Part shown: positions 31,867-42,270 of the stretch, piece after piece | How positions within the stretch are numbered: position 1 is the stretch's first letter | Layout of the letters: every line of letters starts with the position of its first letter | Made by a program: the position numbers and the translations under genes | The notes under the pieces: model-generated | Seen by the model: the letters and a program-made list of their open reading frames with translations, nothing else | Told to the model about the DNA's origin: nothing | Database searches by the model: none | DNA from: Lolium rigidum | Lineage: Eukaryota > Streptophyta > Magnoliopsida > Poales > Poaceae | Direction of reading: 5' to 3' | Length of the DNA stretch: 64,000 nt | NCBI RefSeq assembly: GCF_022539505.1 | Contig: NC_061508.1 | Location: forward strand, 31,614,256-31,678,255

Positions 31867-34828
31867 CAAACCCGAAGAGAAAAGCGATAGCCGAAGAAGT
31901 TAGTCGGCTACGCAAGGCCGGATTCATTCGGGAGCTCAAGGAAGCCGAGTGGGTGGCCAACCGAGTCATGGTACCGAAAAAGACACAACCGCTCTTCGAA
32001 TGTGTATCGATTACACAAGTCTCAACAAGCATTGCCCTAAGGATCACTTCCCTCTGCCCCGTATAGATCAGATAGTCGACTCCACAGCAGGGTGTGATCG
32101 TCTCTCTTTTCTTGATGCATACTCCGGCTACAACCAGATCAAGCTCAAGGAGGAAGACCAAGAGTTGACTGCATTCATCACTCCGCACGGCGTTTTCTGC
32201 TACAACGTCATGACTTTCGGGTTGAAAAACGCGGGAGCAACCTATCAGCGGTGTATGCAAGCTTGTCTTGGAGAGCAGATTGGAAGGAATATCGAAGTCT
32301 ATATTGATGATATCGTGGTGAAAACAAAGCACGCCGCCACTCTCATCGACGATTTACAGGAAACTTTCGACAACCTCGACAAGTATAAAATTAAGCTGAA
32401 CCCGAAGAAATGTTTCTTCGGGGTGCCAGGAGGACAAGTACTCAGCTACTTCATTTCAGCCAGAGGGATAGAGGCTAATCCCTTAAAGATCAAAGCAATT
32501 CTCGACATGGAGCCGCCAAAGAATTTGCACCAAGTTTTGACAATCGAGTGGACAAACGAGGCGCAGGAATCTTTTGACAATCTGAAGAAGATCTTATCGC
32601 CGTCTTCGGTACTCGTAACCCCACATGAAAAGGAAACATTGCTCATGTACATAGCAGCAACAGTGCAAGTCTTCAGTAGCGTCCTAGTCATTGAACGGGC
32701 GGAGGCAGGAAAAGTTCACGGTGTGCAAAGGCCCGTCTATTACCTCAGCGAAGTACTCACACCAGCAAAACAGAGGTATCCTCATCACCAGAAGATGGCA
32801 TACGCAGTATGGAGAACAGCTCGCAAGCTACGCCCCTATTTCACGGAGCATCCGATCATCGTCGTAAGCGAAGCACCATTGAAGAATATACTCACTAACC
32901 CAGAAGCTAAGGGTCGAGTGTCTCAATGGGCCATCGAGATAGCGTCACACGACATAACCTACGTCAACCGGACGGCGATTAAATCTCAAGTCCTCCCAGA
33001 TTTTGTGGTAGACTGGATCCAGTCACAAACACCGGCAGCACCCGACATGTCTGGTTCGTGGACAATGTATTTTTATGGATCTAAGCGGAGTACAGGCGCA
33101 GGTGCAGGGGTGATACTGATATCGCCACAAAGGGACAAGATGAGGTACATCTTACGTATGAATTTCTCCCTGCCGACAAATAATGAGGCAGAATATGAAG
33201 CACTGTTGCACGGAATGAAGATGACAAAGGCATGTGGATCAACTCGCCTGGAGATCTATGGAGACTCGAACCTGGTGGTGCAGCAGACGATGAATTTATG
33301 CGACGCGGTCAGCGACAACATGATAGCCTACCGTCAACTATACCAGAATATGGAAGCCAAATTTGAAGGGTGTGAACTTAAGCATATCGGCAGAGCCAGC
33401 AAAGAGGAAGCCGACGCTCTGGTGAACATTGGATCCATGTGTTCTTCTATTCCAGACGGAGTATTTTACGAAGTTATCACTCAGCGATCGATAAAGGAGA
33501 AAGCATCGGCACCTCCAAAATCATCGGCTGAGACTAGCTCGCAGCAAGATGTCGAAGAATCTCCGTCTCGACCTACAGATCAGGTCCTCCTCCTCGAACC
33601 CCTGTGGACCAAACCATTTTTAGCATACCTGGTAGAGCAGCAACTACTGGAGGATCCGGTGGAAGCCAGGAGAATTGTGAGGCGGTCAAAAGCCTTCACC
33701 GTGGTAAACGGAGAACTCTACAAGCATAGTATCTCTGGTATTTTTCAAAGGTGCATCGCCATCGACAATGGAAAGGCTCTGCTACGAGAGATACAAGAAG
33801 GAACCTGCGGGCATCACGCAGGCAGCAGGGTCCTTGTAGCGAAAGCTTTCAGAGCTGGATTTTACTGGCCAACGGCAGCATCAGACGCATGGGACTTGGT
33901 CATGAAATGTAACCCTTGTCTGCGTTTTGCACCAAGACCTCACGCTCCCGCAACAGATCTGATGAAAATACCACTTGCGTGGCCCTTCGCACAGTGGGGA
34001 CTCGATCAGGTTGGGCCACTGCCGAGGTCATCGCCTGGGGGTCACACGTATCTGTTGGTCGCAGTCGACAAGTTTACCAAATGGATCGAAGCCGTATCTG
34101 TTCGAAACCAGGAAGCCGAAACCGCCGTCCAGTTCTTCAAAGGAATAACTTGTCGATTTGGCATGCCTCATAGTATCGTCACAGACAATGGAACCAATTT
34201 TGACTCCAAAAAGTTCCGGAAGTTTTGCGACGACGGTGGCATCAAGCTAAAATTCGCATCGGTGGCACATCCCCAGACAAACGGGCAAGTTGAAAGGATC
34301 AATAGTCTCATCGGAGACGGCCTCAAGAAACGCCTTACGGGTGCAGCTGGAGCATGGGTCGAAGAATTACCATCTGTGCTTTGGAGTTTGCGTACTAAAC
34401 CCAATAGATCAACCCAGTACACCCCGTTCTTCTTAGTGTACGGAGCCGAACCAGTGTTGCCAGCCGACTTTCGCTTCGAAGCCCCTCGGGTGACCGCGTA
34501 CACGGAAGCTACTTCCAACAGCGCGCTGCAGGATGCCGTGGATCTGCTTGACGAAGCTCGGGATATTGCCTTAGCAAGAACAACGGTGTATCAGCAGGCG
34601 TTAAGAAACTATCACAGTTGACAAATACGCAATCGAAGCTTCAATGTTGGAGATATGGTATTGCGACTGAAGCAGGAGAGACCTTCGAAGCTCGAATCTC
34701 CATGGGAAGGGTCGTTCATCATCACTAAAGTGATACCAGGAGGAGCTTATCGGCTCAAGAATCCAACTTCGGGAAAAGACGTTGAAAATCCATGGAACGT
34801 TGCACATTTGCGACGGTTCTATGCATAG
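31867..34828 (+). pseudogene. pol: Pol of element A: RT, RNase H, integrase (disrupted)
   Basis: The frame rejoining the pre-LARD part starts LSNPKRKAIAEEV and is shifted by a 1-nt loss in an A run near 31977-31981. The main frame (about 31976-34618) then shows RT motifs with YIDD (around 32300), RNase H, and an integrase with CGHH...C-x2-C, LDQVG, VTDNGTNF and NGQVERIN (a D,D,35-E set). Lesions: an in-frame loss of about 35 residues relative to D and B between RT and RNase H (junction near 32537); the first RNase H catalytic Asp replaced by Tyr (MYFYG, codon 33074-33076; MNFDG in D, MHFDG in B); and a CGA-to-TGA-type stop at 34619-34621. Homology continues to ...NPWNVAHLRRFYA and TAG at 34828. 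Confidence 0.92.
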
Positions 34829-35614
34829 GATATAATTATCCCCCTCTTGTTATTTGGCGGCTCTTAAGCTTGTCTTATGTTATGAATAAAATTCTGACCA
34901 GGTTTTCTATCTTTATTGTTCCAGACCTCATCACCCAAACAAATTGTTCGGGGCCCTTGTCATTGGCTCTTACTCCCATCGGGAGCGATGGCCAGAAACA
35001 CGCTCGCACAGTGTCGTTAATTAAATACTGCCATCCGGAGCTAAGGTTAATGACACACAACAACCCATCCAAGCCTCGAGAAAATACGCGAGTGCTGCAG
35101 TCGATGGACCTATCATCACAAACAAGGCTCAAACCGGTGCACCCCGTGACGAAGCCAAGAGCCTAAATCGCTCGATTATTCGACGGGTGTCGCTCTTACT
35201 GAACTTATGTATCGACTCCGCAATAAACTTGCAATTACAACGGAGTCATCGGGTGAGCAGGTTGACTTGATCACTCAGCCGCCCCCGACAAAACAATTAT
35301 CAATCGAATTAGCAAATTCACCAAAAAGTACACGATGTACAAAACACACATTAAATTCATATGAGATTATCCCTTGCAGGTACAAGGTCATTACATACAT
35401 ATGAATGAATAAATTCATGACAGGTTTCTCTGGTCCTCTCGGGCCTTCAGATCCCTCTCAATACCTGTTTCCATCCGAGAGATGATAGTATACGCAGGAT
35501 TTCTAGCAATATCGTAATACTGGTCTAAACTCCTATTGGTATTTGCTATGGCCTCCAAATCTAAGGTCGGGTGACACGCCAACACTGAAGCAAGGGCAAG
35601 TTCAGCGCCGGCTA
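34829..35614 (+). other. 3' region of element A
   Basis: This lies between the end of pol and the B insertion. It contains a segment shared with the 3' region of D (TCCCATCGGGAGCG, about 34975-34990, next to a TTCGGGG motif at 34947) and, on the minus strand, the last exon of an antisense gene (35415-35614). The rest, 34990-35414, shows nothing I can identify. Confidence 0.6.
35415..35614 (-). pseudogene. Last exon of element A's antisense gene (cut by B)
   Basis: The minus-strand frame from 35614 to TGA at 35415 encodes AGAELALASVLACHPTLDLE, then a stretch ending REDQRNLS. It aligns with the C-terminal region of the antisense gene of element D (GARFAMIMINICHPKLDLTK, about 57375-57440): GA-x2-A, then P-x-LDL-x2-I(A/V). 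The position is also equivalent, antisense between pol and the 3' LTR. The upstream exons lie beyond element B, off the right edge, so the gene is broken by the B insertion at 35615. The function is unknown. Confidence 0.6.
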
Positions 35615-36343
35615 TGTTGGGGGGATGCCCCCGGTATGCCAAAGGCATGCCAAAACCGGATGGTTTAGGCCATCAAGATACCGGTTTAATGTTTATACCG
35701 GAGCACGAAGTTAAGGATTTGGCTAAGTGAAGCCAAGCCGGTATCCCCAGGAGGGGTATACCGGAACCGGATAGAAAAGACACCGGGCTACCGGTAAGAA
35801 GTACACTGTAGCACGTCGGCAGGACTGGTCAAAGATTCTCTCCTGAGCTAGAGGACAAAGATGAGCTAAGCAAAGTAGCTTTAAACGAAGGCCTGACGAT
35901 AAAGAAGAGGATGACGATGAAAGAAGCCGGAGGACATCAGCCTCCCTGATTAAAGAAGACCCCGGTGTCATCTATGATTAAAGTAACTTTGTAAAGTAGT
36001 TTGTCTAGTCAAAGATGCCATTAGGGTTTCTTCCCCTGTAAGCCACCCTCTCCCCTATATAAGGAGAGGGGGTAGCCCTCTTCACGGGCACGAGGTATGT
36101 ATGTACGCATAAGTGAGCCCTTGTATTCAGAAACTTGTAACCTGTGGAGATCAATAAAGAAGATGATCTAGAGCGAGTTCTTCCTTATGTCTTTCTTCTT
36201 CAACCTCTAGCCTTGGCTAAGTTCTTGAGGAAACCATCCGGAAGTTCATCCCGTCTAATCACAAACCCTCCCCCGAATCCTCTAGCGTCCATTCGGCCCC
36301 AACTTAAGCCATCCTATGGCATCTGTCTTTCCCCACGACGACA
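35615..36343 (+). repeat. 5' LTR of element B
   Basis: 729 bp from TGTTGGGGGG to CGACGACA, with the PBS two bases further on. It is colinear with the LTR at 501-1210. The hairpin TATA box is at 36046-36070. Confidence 0.9.
36046..36070 (+). promoter_or_regulatory. Hairpin TATA box of the B LTR
   Basis: CCCTCTCC (36046-36053), loop CCTATATAA (36054-36062) and GGAGAGGG (36063-36070): a perfect 8-bp stem with TATATAAG at its loop. Transcription probably starts near 36085-36095. Confidence 0.78.
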
Positions 36344-36345
36344 GT

Positions 36346-36363
36346 TGGCGCCCACCGTGGGGC
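36346..36363 (+). other. Primer-binding site of element B
   Basis: TGGCGCCCACCGTGGGGC starts two bases after the LTR end. It has the TGGCGCC core common to these elements; the tRNA was not assigned. Confidence 0.8.
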
Positions 36364-36656
36364 ATGAAGTGGCGCTTGCTGGAGTTCATATTCGGGCGGG
36401 AATCCTCGAGGTCGCCGGCGAGCGGACGGTGTCTGCGCTCGTCCAGCGCCTCTACTCCATGGACTTCATCAACGACAACGCGGGCTGCTTCGCCAACGGC
36501 GGCATCTTCCCCAAGAACGGCCGCATCATCGAGTTCGGCAGCCACCGCGTCTACTTCGGCACCGTCCCCGTGCGCCAGCGCCTCTCGCCGGTGCTGGTGG
36601 CACCGGACCCGCCAAGGTGGCTCTGTGCTGGCCGCGCCGCCGGCAGCGTCGAGGTG

Positions 36657-37024
36657 ATGATGACCGGCGCGGTCGGCGCATGCAAGGAAGCTGTGGATGA
36701 AGGTGCTGGTCGTGCGGCTTCGACCCGTGCGGCCAAGCCACCGCTGGAGCGCGACGCTGGCGCTGCGGGAGCATCTTCCGCGCCACCGGAAACACCACTC
36801 CAAGCGGCAATGAACGTGCTGGCAATGCCCATCGCGCAGAACAACGACCCAGCAGCGGCTCAGGCGGAGCTGGAGGCACAACGCCAGAAGCTGCTCGCGA
36901 ACGGCGCCGACATCGTCCGGGCGCAGCGCGTGAGTACAACGCTGCCCATGGCTTTGCTTCTGTTAGCGCTCATGCTGCTAGGATACCGGAGAACCGGCTT
37001 AAAGCTCGCAATCTAGATCAGGAT
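36657..37024 (+). pseudogene. gag: N-terminal Gag leader of element B (frameshifted)
   Basis: After the PBS one frame stays open through sequence with strong coding character (VQRLYSMDFINDNAGCFANG, then MNVLAMPIAQNNDPAAAQ). The first ATG after 36600 in this frame is 36657. Near 36930 the homologous reading moves to the frame that continues as the main gag at 37025, so an indel separates them; the original frame ends at 37016. It is the likely N-terminal arm of Gag, with no recognised domain. Confidence 0.6.
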
Positions 37025-39745
37025 TTGCGTAAGGAAGTTCTTGCCGGCAAAAGTACCTCTGCATCTGTTAGCATTGTAGAAAAACCTAAGTACAGTAGCC
37101 CGGATAAAACTATTAAAGCTGCTAAGGCTGCGGTAGAGCTATGCGAATCGCTTTCCGGAGATGCTTTGGCAAAACAGCAAGAGCGTGTTAGAGAGCTGCT
37201 GGAAACTATCGAGCAGCAGAATGCTGAGCAGCTGGCTAAGCTGAACAAGGCTGCAGCCTCAAAATCCGCGCGTTCAACAAAGAATGCCGGAAGCAAGTCC
37301 CATGGGCAGGCCTCGTCCCCACATCCGGATAGAAGGAGAGAAAAAGAAATGAACGCACAGCAGATGACTGTGTACGATCCGGTCCTTGCCGGAAAACAAC
37401 AAGCCGGGCAACACGATGCCGGCAGAAAAAGCCAGGGGGCAGATCGAGGCTACGCCAAAGGAGGCTATGCCGGAAACAATCATGCCGGTAGATATGAAAC
37501 CGGGCAAAACTATCAAGCTGCAAGGGCAGCGTATGATGGGGAGGAAATGCCTCCACCAAGGTACCGGCAGGCAAGGGCCGCGGTACCGGAACGTTACGAT
37601 GAAGCTGACTCGACAAGACTCACCGCTTACCGGAACCCTTTGGGAGAGCGTGTGGGAGAAAGACACCTACCGGAACGGGATGCGAGGCACCGTCTGGATA
37701 GAGTGTACCTGTCTGAAATGATAGAGGCAGAGGGTCCTCCGGATCCAAAGTGCTTTGGCCCAAGGATCATGAAAGAGCAGCCACCGGTTCGCAACTTCCA
37801 GTTGCCCCGTGACACCAAAACATACGATGGCACCACTAAGCCGGAAGATTGGCTCGCGGATTATGTGACCGCGGTATACGTCGCTGACGGCGGAGGATGT
37901 GTAGCCGGAGGAGGAAACCGGCGTTGGGCCGTGAGGATTGTGCCAACCTTTCTGGTGGGACCGGCAAGGATCTGGCTGAACAACTTGCCGGCAGGAAGCA
38001 TAAACGGTTGGTTGGATTTTGAGGAAGCTTTTGTGAGCAACTTCAGTAGCACCTACCGGAGGCCCAACAGGCCTCAGCAGCTCGCTTTGTGCGTGCAGTG
38101 CCCGCAGGAAACAGACCGGGACTACTTGACCCGGTGGAACTCCATTAGAAACTCTTGTGAAGGGGTGATAGAAGCGCAAGCCATAGCTTGGTTTTGCAAT
38201 GGATGCCGCAGAGGTTCGCCGTTGTGGCAAAAGCTGCAGCGGAACATGCCGGTAACTTTGACGGAGATGATACGTGTGGCGGATAACTATGCGTTGGGAG
38301 ACCCAATGCAAACGGCGGTACAAGCTGAGCCGGAACAATCAAACCCGCCTCAGCAGCGCCAGGAACAATACCGGGACAACCAGAACAACAAAAGAAGAGA
38401 AGATTTCCCGGATCGAAGGTACGCTCCGCACAAAGTTGCTGCTGTACAAGAAAACTCTGATGCCAGCGGCAGCCAGAGGCAGAAAACCGGATCGCATCCA
38501 TGGGCGGGTCCTAAGAAGCAATGGGTCGAAAAGAAACCCTGCGGCCAGAAAAAGAATTGGCAAGAACCCGTGAAATACACCATGGAAGCCGCCATGGATC
38601 AACCTTGCCGGTGGCACACGCCGAATCCGGCTCATCCGTCAAACCACTTGACAAAGGATTGTTCCTGGACCAAATACTTGATGCTCAAGGGAGCAGTAAA
38701 AGATGCGCAAGCAAAAGGGTGCACCACAATGTTGCCACCATCACAAGATATGCTGCGCCAGCAACAACTACCACCACCACCACCACTTACCGGGGCAAAT
38801 GCTTTACCGGTACAGCCTCAGCCAAACAGGCAGCAGTACCAGCAAGTCAATCAGGTGGGAGAGGGCCACGGCCAACCACCTCCACCGGCACCTTTGGGCC
38901 GAAATGTTTATGAAGATCCAGATATGTGTTGTGTCGTGTTCCTCACTGAGCCGACAGACAAGCAGAGCCTACATCGCCGTTCCATGGAAGTGAACGCGGT
39001 GATGCCGGCAGTACCAAAATACATGCAGTGGTCAGATCAGGAAATCTCCTGGTTGCTCAAGGATCACCCCAAGGTTATGCCTAACCCGGGTGGTTACGCT
39101 CTCGTGGTGGACCCAATCATGAAAGGACCAACAACTCGCGTCAAGTTCAGCAAAGTGCTGATAGACAATGGGAGCAGCATAAACATAATGTACCGGCACA
39201 CCATGCATACGCTAGGCATAACAGAAAACATGCTTCAGCCAACTCGTACAACTTTCCACGGAATCGTTCCGGGTTTGTCTTGCGCGCCGGTAGGAAAAGT
39301 CCGGGTGGACGTGTCGTTTGGAGGACGTGACAATTGCCGGGTTGAAAACATCGAGTTCGAGGTGGTGGACCTAGATAGTCCGTACCATGCACTGCTGGGG
39401 AGACCGGCATTGGCAGCCTTCATGGCCTCGACCCACACGGCGTATCTCAAGATGAAGATGCCGGCACCTCGTGGACCCTTAACCGTGGTGGGAAATTACA
39501 GGGTCTCGCTGGAAACTGCTTCTGCCGGATCAAATCTGGCAGAATCGCTGGTGATCGCAGAGGAAAAGAGGAGGATGCAGACTGCGGTTGCGCTGGCTCA
39601 GTCTTTACAATTGAGCTTAGCGGCAATGAGTGCAAGCTTGAGCGCTCCGGCGTTCAAGCCGACAAAAGAAACAAAGGACATCGTGCTGGATCCGGCTTGC
39701 CCTGAGCGTACCATTCGTATCGGTGCCGGCCTCAGTGAGGCATAG
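37025..39745 (+). CDS. gag: Gag-protease of element B
   Basis: Open for 906 codons to TAG at 39743-39745. The N-terminal part is Ala/Gln/Glu-rich and probably coiled-coil (about residues 30-90), followed by Arg/Tyr-rich low-complexity sequence. The retrotransposon gag (capsid-like) domain runs from about residue 255 (FQLPRDTKTYDGTTKPEDWL) to about 425. A finger-like C-x2-H-x9-H-x4-C is at 38606-38662 in place of a CCHC knuckle. After a Gln/Pro-rich linker comes the retropepsin with KVLIDNGSSINIMY (active DNGSS, near 39160), TTFHGIVPG and YHALLGRPALAAF. It would assemble the particle and process the polyprotein. The start shown is only the first codon of the open frame; the true start probably lies in the shifted leader. 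Confidence 0.88.
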   Translation: MRKEVLAGKSTSASVSIVEKPKYSSPDKTIKAAKAAVELCESLSGDALAKQQERVRELLETIEQQNAEQLAKLNKAAASKSARSTKNAGSKSHGQASSPHPDRRREKEMNAQQMTVYDPVLAGKQQAGQHDAGRKSQGADRGYAKGGYAGNNHAGRYETGQNYQAARAAYDGEEMPPPRYRQARAAVPERYDEADSTRLTAYRNPLGERVGERHLPERDARHRLDRVYLSEMIEAEGPPDPKCFGPRIMKEQPPVRNFQLPRDTKTYDGTTKPEDWLADYVTAVYVADGGGCVAGGGNRRWAVRIVPTFLVGPARIWLNNLPAGSINGWLDFEEAFVSNFSSTYRRPNRPQQLALCVQCPQETDRDYLTRWNSIRNSCEGVIEAQAIAWFCNGCRRGSPLWQKLQRNMPVTLTEMIRVADNYALGDPMQTAVQAEPEQSNPPQQRQEQYRDNQNNKRREDFPDRRYAPHKVAAVQENSDASGSQRQKTGSHPWAGPKKQWVEKKPCGQKKNWQEPVKYTMEAAMDQPCRWHTPNPAHPSNHLTKDCSWTKYLMLKGAVKDAQAKGCTTMLPPSQDMLRQQQLPPPPPLTGANALPVQPQPNRQQYQQVNQVGEGHGQPPPPAPLGRNVYEDPDMCCVVFLTEPTDKQSLHRRSMEVNAVMPAVPKYMQWSDQEISWLLKDHPKVMPNPGGYALVVDPIMKGPTTRVKFSKVLIDNGSSINIMYRHTMHTLGITENMLQPTRTTFHGIVPGLSCAPVGKVRVDVSFGGRDNCRVENIEFEVVDLDSPYHALLGRPALAAFMASTHTAYLKMKMPAPRGPLTVVGNYRVSLETASAGSNLAESLVIAEEKRRMQTAVALAQSLQLSLAAMSASLSAPAFKPTKETKDIVLDPACPERTIRIGAGLSEA

Positions 39746-40651
39746 GAAAGCGCGCTCGTCAGCTTCCTCCGTGAGAATCAGAATATCTTTGCCTGGTCAA
39801 CAGAGGACTTGGTAGGTGTTCCGAGGGAGCCGGCTGAGCACTCTTTGAATGTCCGGAAGGATGCGAAGCCGGTGCGACAACCCTTACGCCGGTTTGCTGA
39901 GGATAGGAGGAAAATCATTGGAGAAGAAGTGACAAAGTTGTTGGTTGCCCGTTTCATCGTGGAAGTGCTGCACACTGAGTGGCTGGCCAATCCGGTGCTG
40001 GTCGATAAGAACAAAGATGAGAATCTCGAAGCAAAAGCTCCAAAGGTGTGGCGCATGTGCATCGACTACACCAATCTGAACAAGGCTTGCCCAAAAGACC
40101 CTTTTCCTTTACCGCGGATCGATCAAGTGATTGATTCCACTGCCGGGTGTGATTTGTTGTCTTTCCTGGATGCTTATTCCGGTTTCCACCAAATCCCCTT
40201 GAAAAAGGAAGATCAAATAAAAACTGCGTTCATTACCCCGCACGGGGCTTATTGCTATGTCACTATGCCTTTTGGTTTGCGCAACGCTGGTGCAACGTAC
40301 CAGCGCTGTATGCAAAAGTGTTTGTTTGATCAAATCGGAAAAAATGTGCAAGTTTATGTGGACGATGTCGTGGTAAAAACTAAGGCAAAAGAAACCTTAA
40401 TCGACGATCTCCGGCAAATATTCGATAACTTAAGAAGATTCCGGATGAAACTTAATCCGGCAAAATGCACCTTCGGTGTCCCTGCCGGCAAACTGCTTGG
40501 CTTTCTTGTATCAAGCCGGGGCATTGAGGTCAATCCGGTAAAGATCCGGGCAATCGAGAGAATGACGATACCGCGAGATCTTAAAGATGTACAAAAGTTT
40601 ACCGGAAGCTTAGCGTCGCTAAGCCGGTTCATAAGCAGGCTGGGAGAGAAG
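39746..40651 (+). CDS. pol: Reverse transcriptase N-terminal part of element B
   Basis: The gag-protease frame continues in register after the TAG: ESALVSFLRENQNIFAWSTE, then the RT palm and fingers with RMCIDYTNLNKACPKDPFPL, AYSGFHQIPL, PFGLRNAGATYQR and the catalytic YVDD (about 40355-40366), FGVPAGKLLGFLV and the thumb ending SLSRFISRLGEK. It is cut at 40651 by element C within GEKALP; the target duplication AGAAG occupies 40647-40651 and 48792-48796. No lesion is seen in this segment. Confidence 0.93.
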
Positions 40652-42254
40652 TGATGGCGTGTAACTCACACGTTCGTTGGGAACCCCAAGAGGAAGGTAT
40701 GATGCGCACAGCAGCAAGTTTTCCCTCAGAAAGAAACCAAGGTTTATCGAACCAGGAGGAGCCAAGAAGCACGTTGAAGGTTGATGGCGGCGGGATGTAG
40801 TGCGGCGCAACACCGGAGATTCCGGCGCCAACGTGGAACCTGCACAACACAACCAAAGTACTTTGCCCCAACGAAACAGGTGAGGTTGCCAATCTCACCG
40901 GCTTGCTGTAACAAAGGATTAACCGTATTGTGTGGAAGATGATTGTTTGCAAGAAAACAATAAAACAAGTATTGCAAGCAGATTTGTATTTCGAGTATAA
41001 AAGAATGGACGGGGGTCCACGAGTTCACTAGAGGTGTCTCTCCCATAAGATAAAAGCATGTTGGGTGAACAAATTACATTCGGGCAATTGACAAATAGAG
41101 AGGGCATAACAATGCACATACATGTCATGATAAATACGAGTGAGATTTAATTGGGCATTACGACAAAGTACATAGACCGCCATCCAAGCATGCATCTATG
41201 CCTAAAAAGTCCACCTTCGAGGTTATCATCCGAACCCCTTCCAGTATTAAGTTGCAAAACAACGGACAATTGCATTAAGTATGGTGCGTAATGTAATCAA
41301 CAACTACATCCTTAGACATAGCATCAATGTTTTATCCCTAGTGGCAAAAAGCACATCCACAACCTTAGAACTTTCTGTCACTGTCCCAGATATCAATGGA
41401 GGCATGAACCCACTATCGAGCATAAATACTCCCTCTTGGAGTTAAGAGCAAAAACTTGGCCAGAGCCTCTACTAATAACGGAGAGCATGCAAGATCATAA
41501 ACAACACATAGGTAATAACTTGATAATTAACATAACATAGTATTCTCTATCCATCGGATCCCGACAAACACAACATATAGTATTACGGATAGATGATCTT
41601 GATCATGTTAGGCAGCTCACAAGATCCAACAATGAAGCACAATGAGGAGAAGACAACCATCTAGCTACTGCTATGGACCCATAGTCCAGGGGTGAACTAC
41701 TCACTCATCACTCCGGAGGCGACCATGGCGGTGAAGAGTCCTCCGGGAGATGAATCCCCTCTCCGGCAGGGTGCCGGAGGAGATCTCCGAATCCCCCGAG
41801 ATGGGATTGGCGGCGGCGGCGTCTCGGTAAGGTTTTCCGTATCGTGGCTCTCGGTATCGGGGGTTTCGCGACGGAGGCTTTAAGTAGGCGGAAGGGCAAC
41901 GCGGGGGCCACACGAGGGCCCCACACCATAGGTCGGTGCGGCCAGGGCCTGGGCCGCGCCGCCCTAGTGTGGCGGCGCCTCGTGGCCCCACTTCGACTCC
42001 TCTTCGGTCTTCTGGAAGCTTCGTGGCAAAATAGGACCCTGGGCGTTAATTTCGTCCAATTCCGAGAATATTTCGTTACTAGGATTTATGAAACCAAAAA
42101 CAGCAGAAAACAAGAATCGGCTCTTCGGCATCTTGTTAATAGGTTAGTTCCGGAAAATGCACGAATATGACATAAAGTGTGCATAAAACATGTAGATATC
42201 ATCAATAATGTGGCATGGAACATAAGAAATTATCGATACGTCGGAGACGTATCA
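40652..42254 (-). repeat. 3' LTR of element C
   Basis: 1,603 bp. On the minus strand it begins TGATACGTCTCCGACGTATC at 42254 and ends ...CACGCCATCA at 40652. The polypurine tract lies immediately upstream (42255-42270). Confidence 0.92.
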
Positions 42255-42270
42255 GCATCCCCAAGCTTAG
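42255..42270 (-). other. Polypurine tract of element C
   Basis: On the minus strand, CTAAGCTTGGGGATGC directly precedes the LTR start TGATACG. Identical 16-mers lie at 44133-44148 and 44191-44206. Confidence 0.82.

Larger units (their letters stand above)
15455..35614 (+). mobile_element. Element A: Tat-type Gypsy retrotransposon, split by LARD and B
   Basis: The pieces are 15455-17731, 31867-34828 (pol) and 34829-35614 (3' region). The 3' LTR lies off-window to the right, beyond element B. Order: LTR, PBS, gag-protease, TAG, RT-RNase H-integrase, then an antisense exon. It is defective: the gag capsid core is missing, pol has a frameshift, an in-frame deletion and a nonsense codon, and the first RNase H Asp is replaced. 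The LTR start may be 15453 or 15455, because the context reads CATGTGACG. Confidence 0.9.

Noticed and set aside
34875..35132. 85-codon minus-strand frame in A's 3' region as another antisense exon
   Set aside because: No similarity to D's antisense gene, and it lies beyond the stop codon of the recognised last exon.
36144..37016. 290-codon frame as one gene
   Set aside because: It starts inside the B LTR and crosses the LTR boundary and PBS. Only the part after the PBS can be gag leader, and it is frameshifted near 36930.
41692..41991. GC-rich open frames in the C LTRs (also 48228-48503)
   Set aside because: They lie inside both LTRs with different lengths and frames caused by indels between the copies, so there is no coding constraint.
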